Shown here: positions 53,521 through 53,593 of the stretch, piece by piece
How positions within the stretch are numbered: position 1 is the stretch's first letter
Layout: each line of letters opens with the position of its first letter
NCBI GenBank assembly: GCA_958453935.1
Contig: CAUDZT010000003.1
Span: 1-53,593 of the forward strand
Length of the DNA: 53,593 nucleotides
Source: an uncultured Collinsella sp.
Lineage (GTDB): Bacteria > Actinomycetota > Coriobacteriia > Coriobacteriales > Coriobacteriaceae
Reading direction: 5' to 3'
Notes under the pieces: generated by a model
Told to the model about the DNA's origin: nothing
Database searches by the model: none
Seen by the model: the letters and a program-made list of their open reading frames with translations, nothing else
Translations under genes and position numbers: made by a program

Positions 53521-53593
53521 ACTATTTTTTAACGCAGATAAATTGATTTCTGCTTATTTTTCTGCGTAAAAAATGTCAGCGTCACTACTTCGA
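53521..53593. other. AT-rich stretch at the window end
   Basis: TTTTTAACGCAGA and TCTGCGTAAAAAA form an inverted repeat about 45 bp across in an otherwise AT-rich end. It may be the promoter or the end of an element that continues outside the window; no gene is visible. Confidence 0.4.

Overview
The window is about 53.6 kb of high-GC, densely packed bacterial DNA. Gene content, codon use and the dispersed intergenic hairpins suggest a gut actinobacterium of the class Coriobacteriia, most like Collinsella. This is an inference from recognised gene sets (CD1871A/4Fe-4S/TlpA trio, agmatine deiminase cluster, LAXTG-type surface protein, second type II topoisomerase pair), not a database result. 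No rRNA, tRNA, CRISPR array, prophage or intact insertion sequence was seen.

Layout. 1-5.8 kb: MATE exporter, a LysR regulator divergent from an EamA-type transporter, uracil-DNA glycosylase, and a minus-strand VUT transporter plus short-chain dehydrogenase. 5.9-10 kb: release factor 3 and a GntR-regulated ABC exporter, separated by a striking array of eight 15-bp sites that alternate orientation every 40 bp. 10-19.6 kb: ClC channel, LOG-family phosphoribohydrolase, small potassium channel, a hybrid histidine kinase with periplasmic solute-binding domains, a flavin-type oxidoreductase, a MalY-type C-S lyase, TrmO, an HTH/zinc-ribbon/TipAS regulator and a glutaredoxin. 19.6-22.4 kb: an accessory stretch of lower GC with a MITE-like element, long inverted repeats, two copies of a composite hairpin repeat, a lone ribbon-helix-helix protein and a tRNA-dihydrouridine synthase.

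22.4-30.3 kb: two membrane proteins of unknown function, then an operon for agmatine breakdown (agmatine deiminase, an unusual carbamoyltransferase, an MFS transporter), a divergent TetR regulator with a palindromic operator, and a second MFS transporter paralogous to the first. 30.4-40.8 kb: a fused MacB/FtsX-type ABC transporter, a thiol/sulfur cluster (Crp/Fnr regulator, rhodanese, CoA-disulfide reductase-rhodanese fusion), then a TlpA-like lipoprotein, a NapH-like 4Fe-4S membrane protein and a 48-residue CXXC protein, divergent from a two-component system. 40.8-53.6 kb: the synthetase subunit of a split GMP synthase, a LuxR-type regulator, a large surface protein broken by a frameshift, a lipoprotein, and a ParE/ParC-like topoisomerase operon with a LexA-like box upstream.

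Several intergenic spaces carry related hairpins (GACAAAGGGA-CTG-TCCCTTTGTC and GGGACGTTCTTAA families). They probably act as terminators or are non-autonomous repeats. The strongest candidates for something undescribed are the 40-bp-pitch alternating array (7658-7952), the carbamoyltransferase with HELP in place of HCLP, and the inverted-repeat elements at 19845-20088 and 22077-22262.
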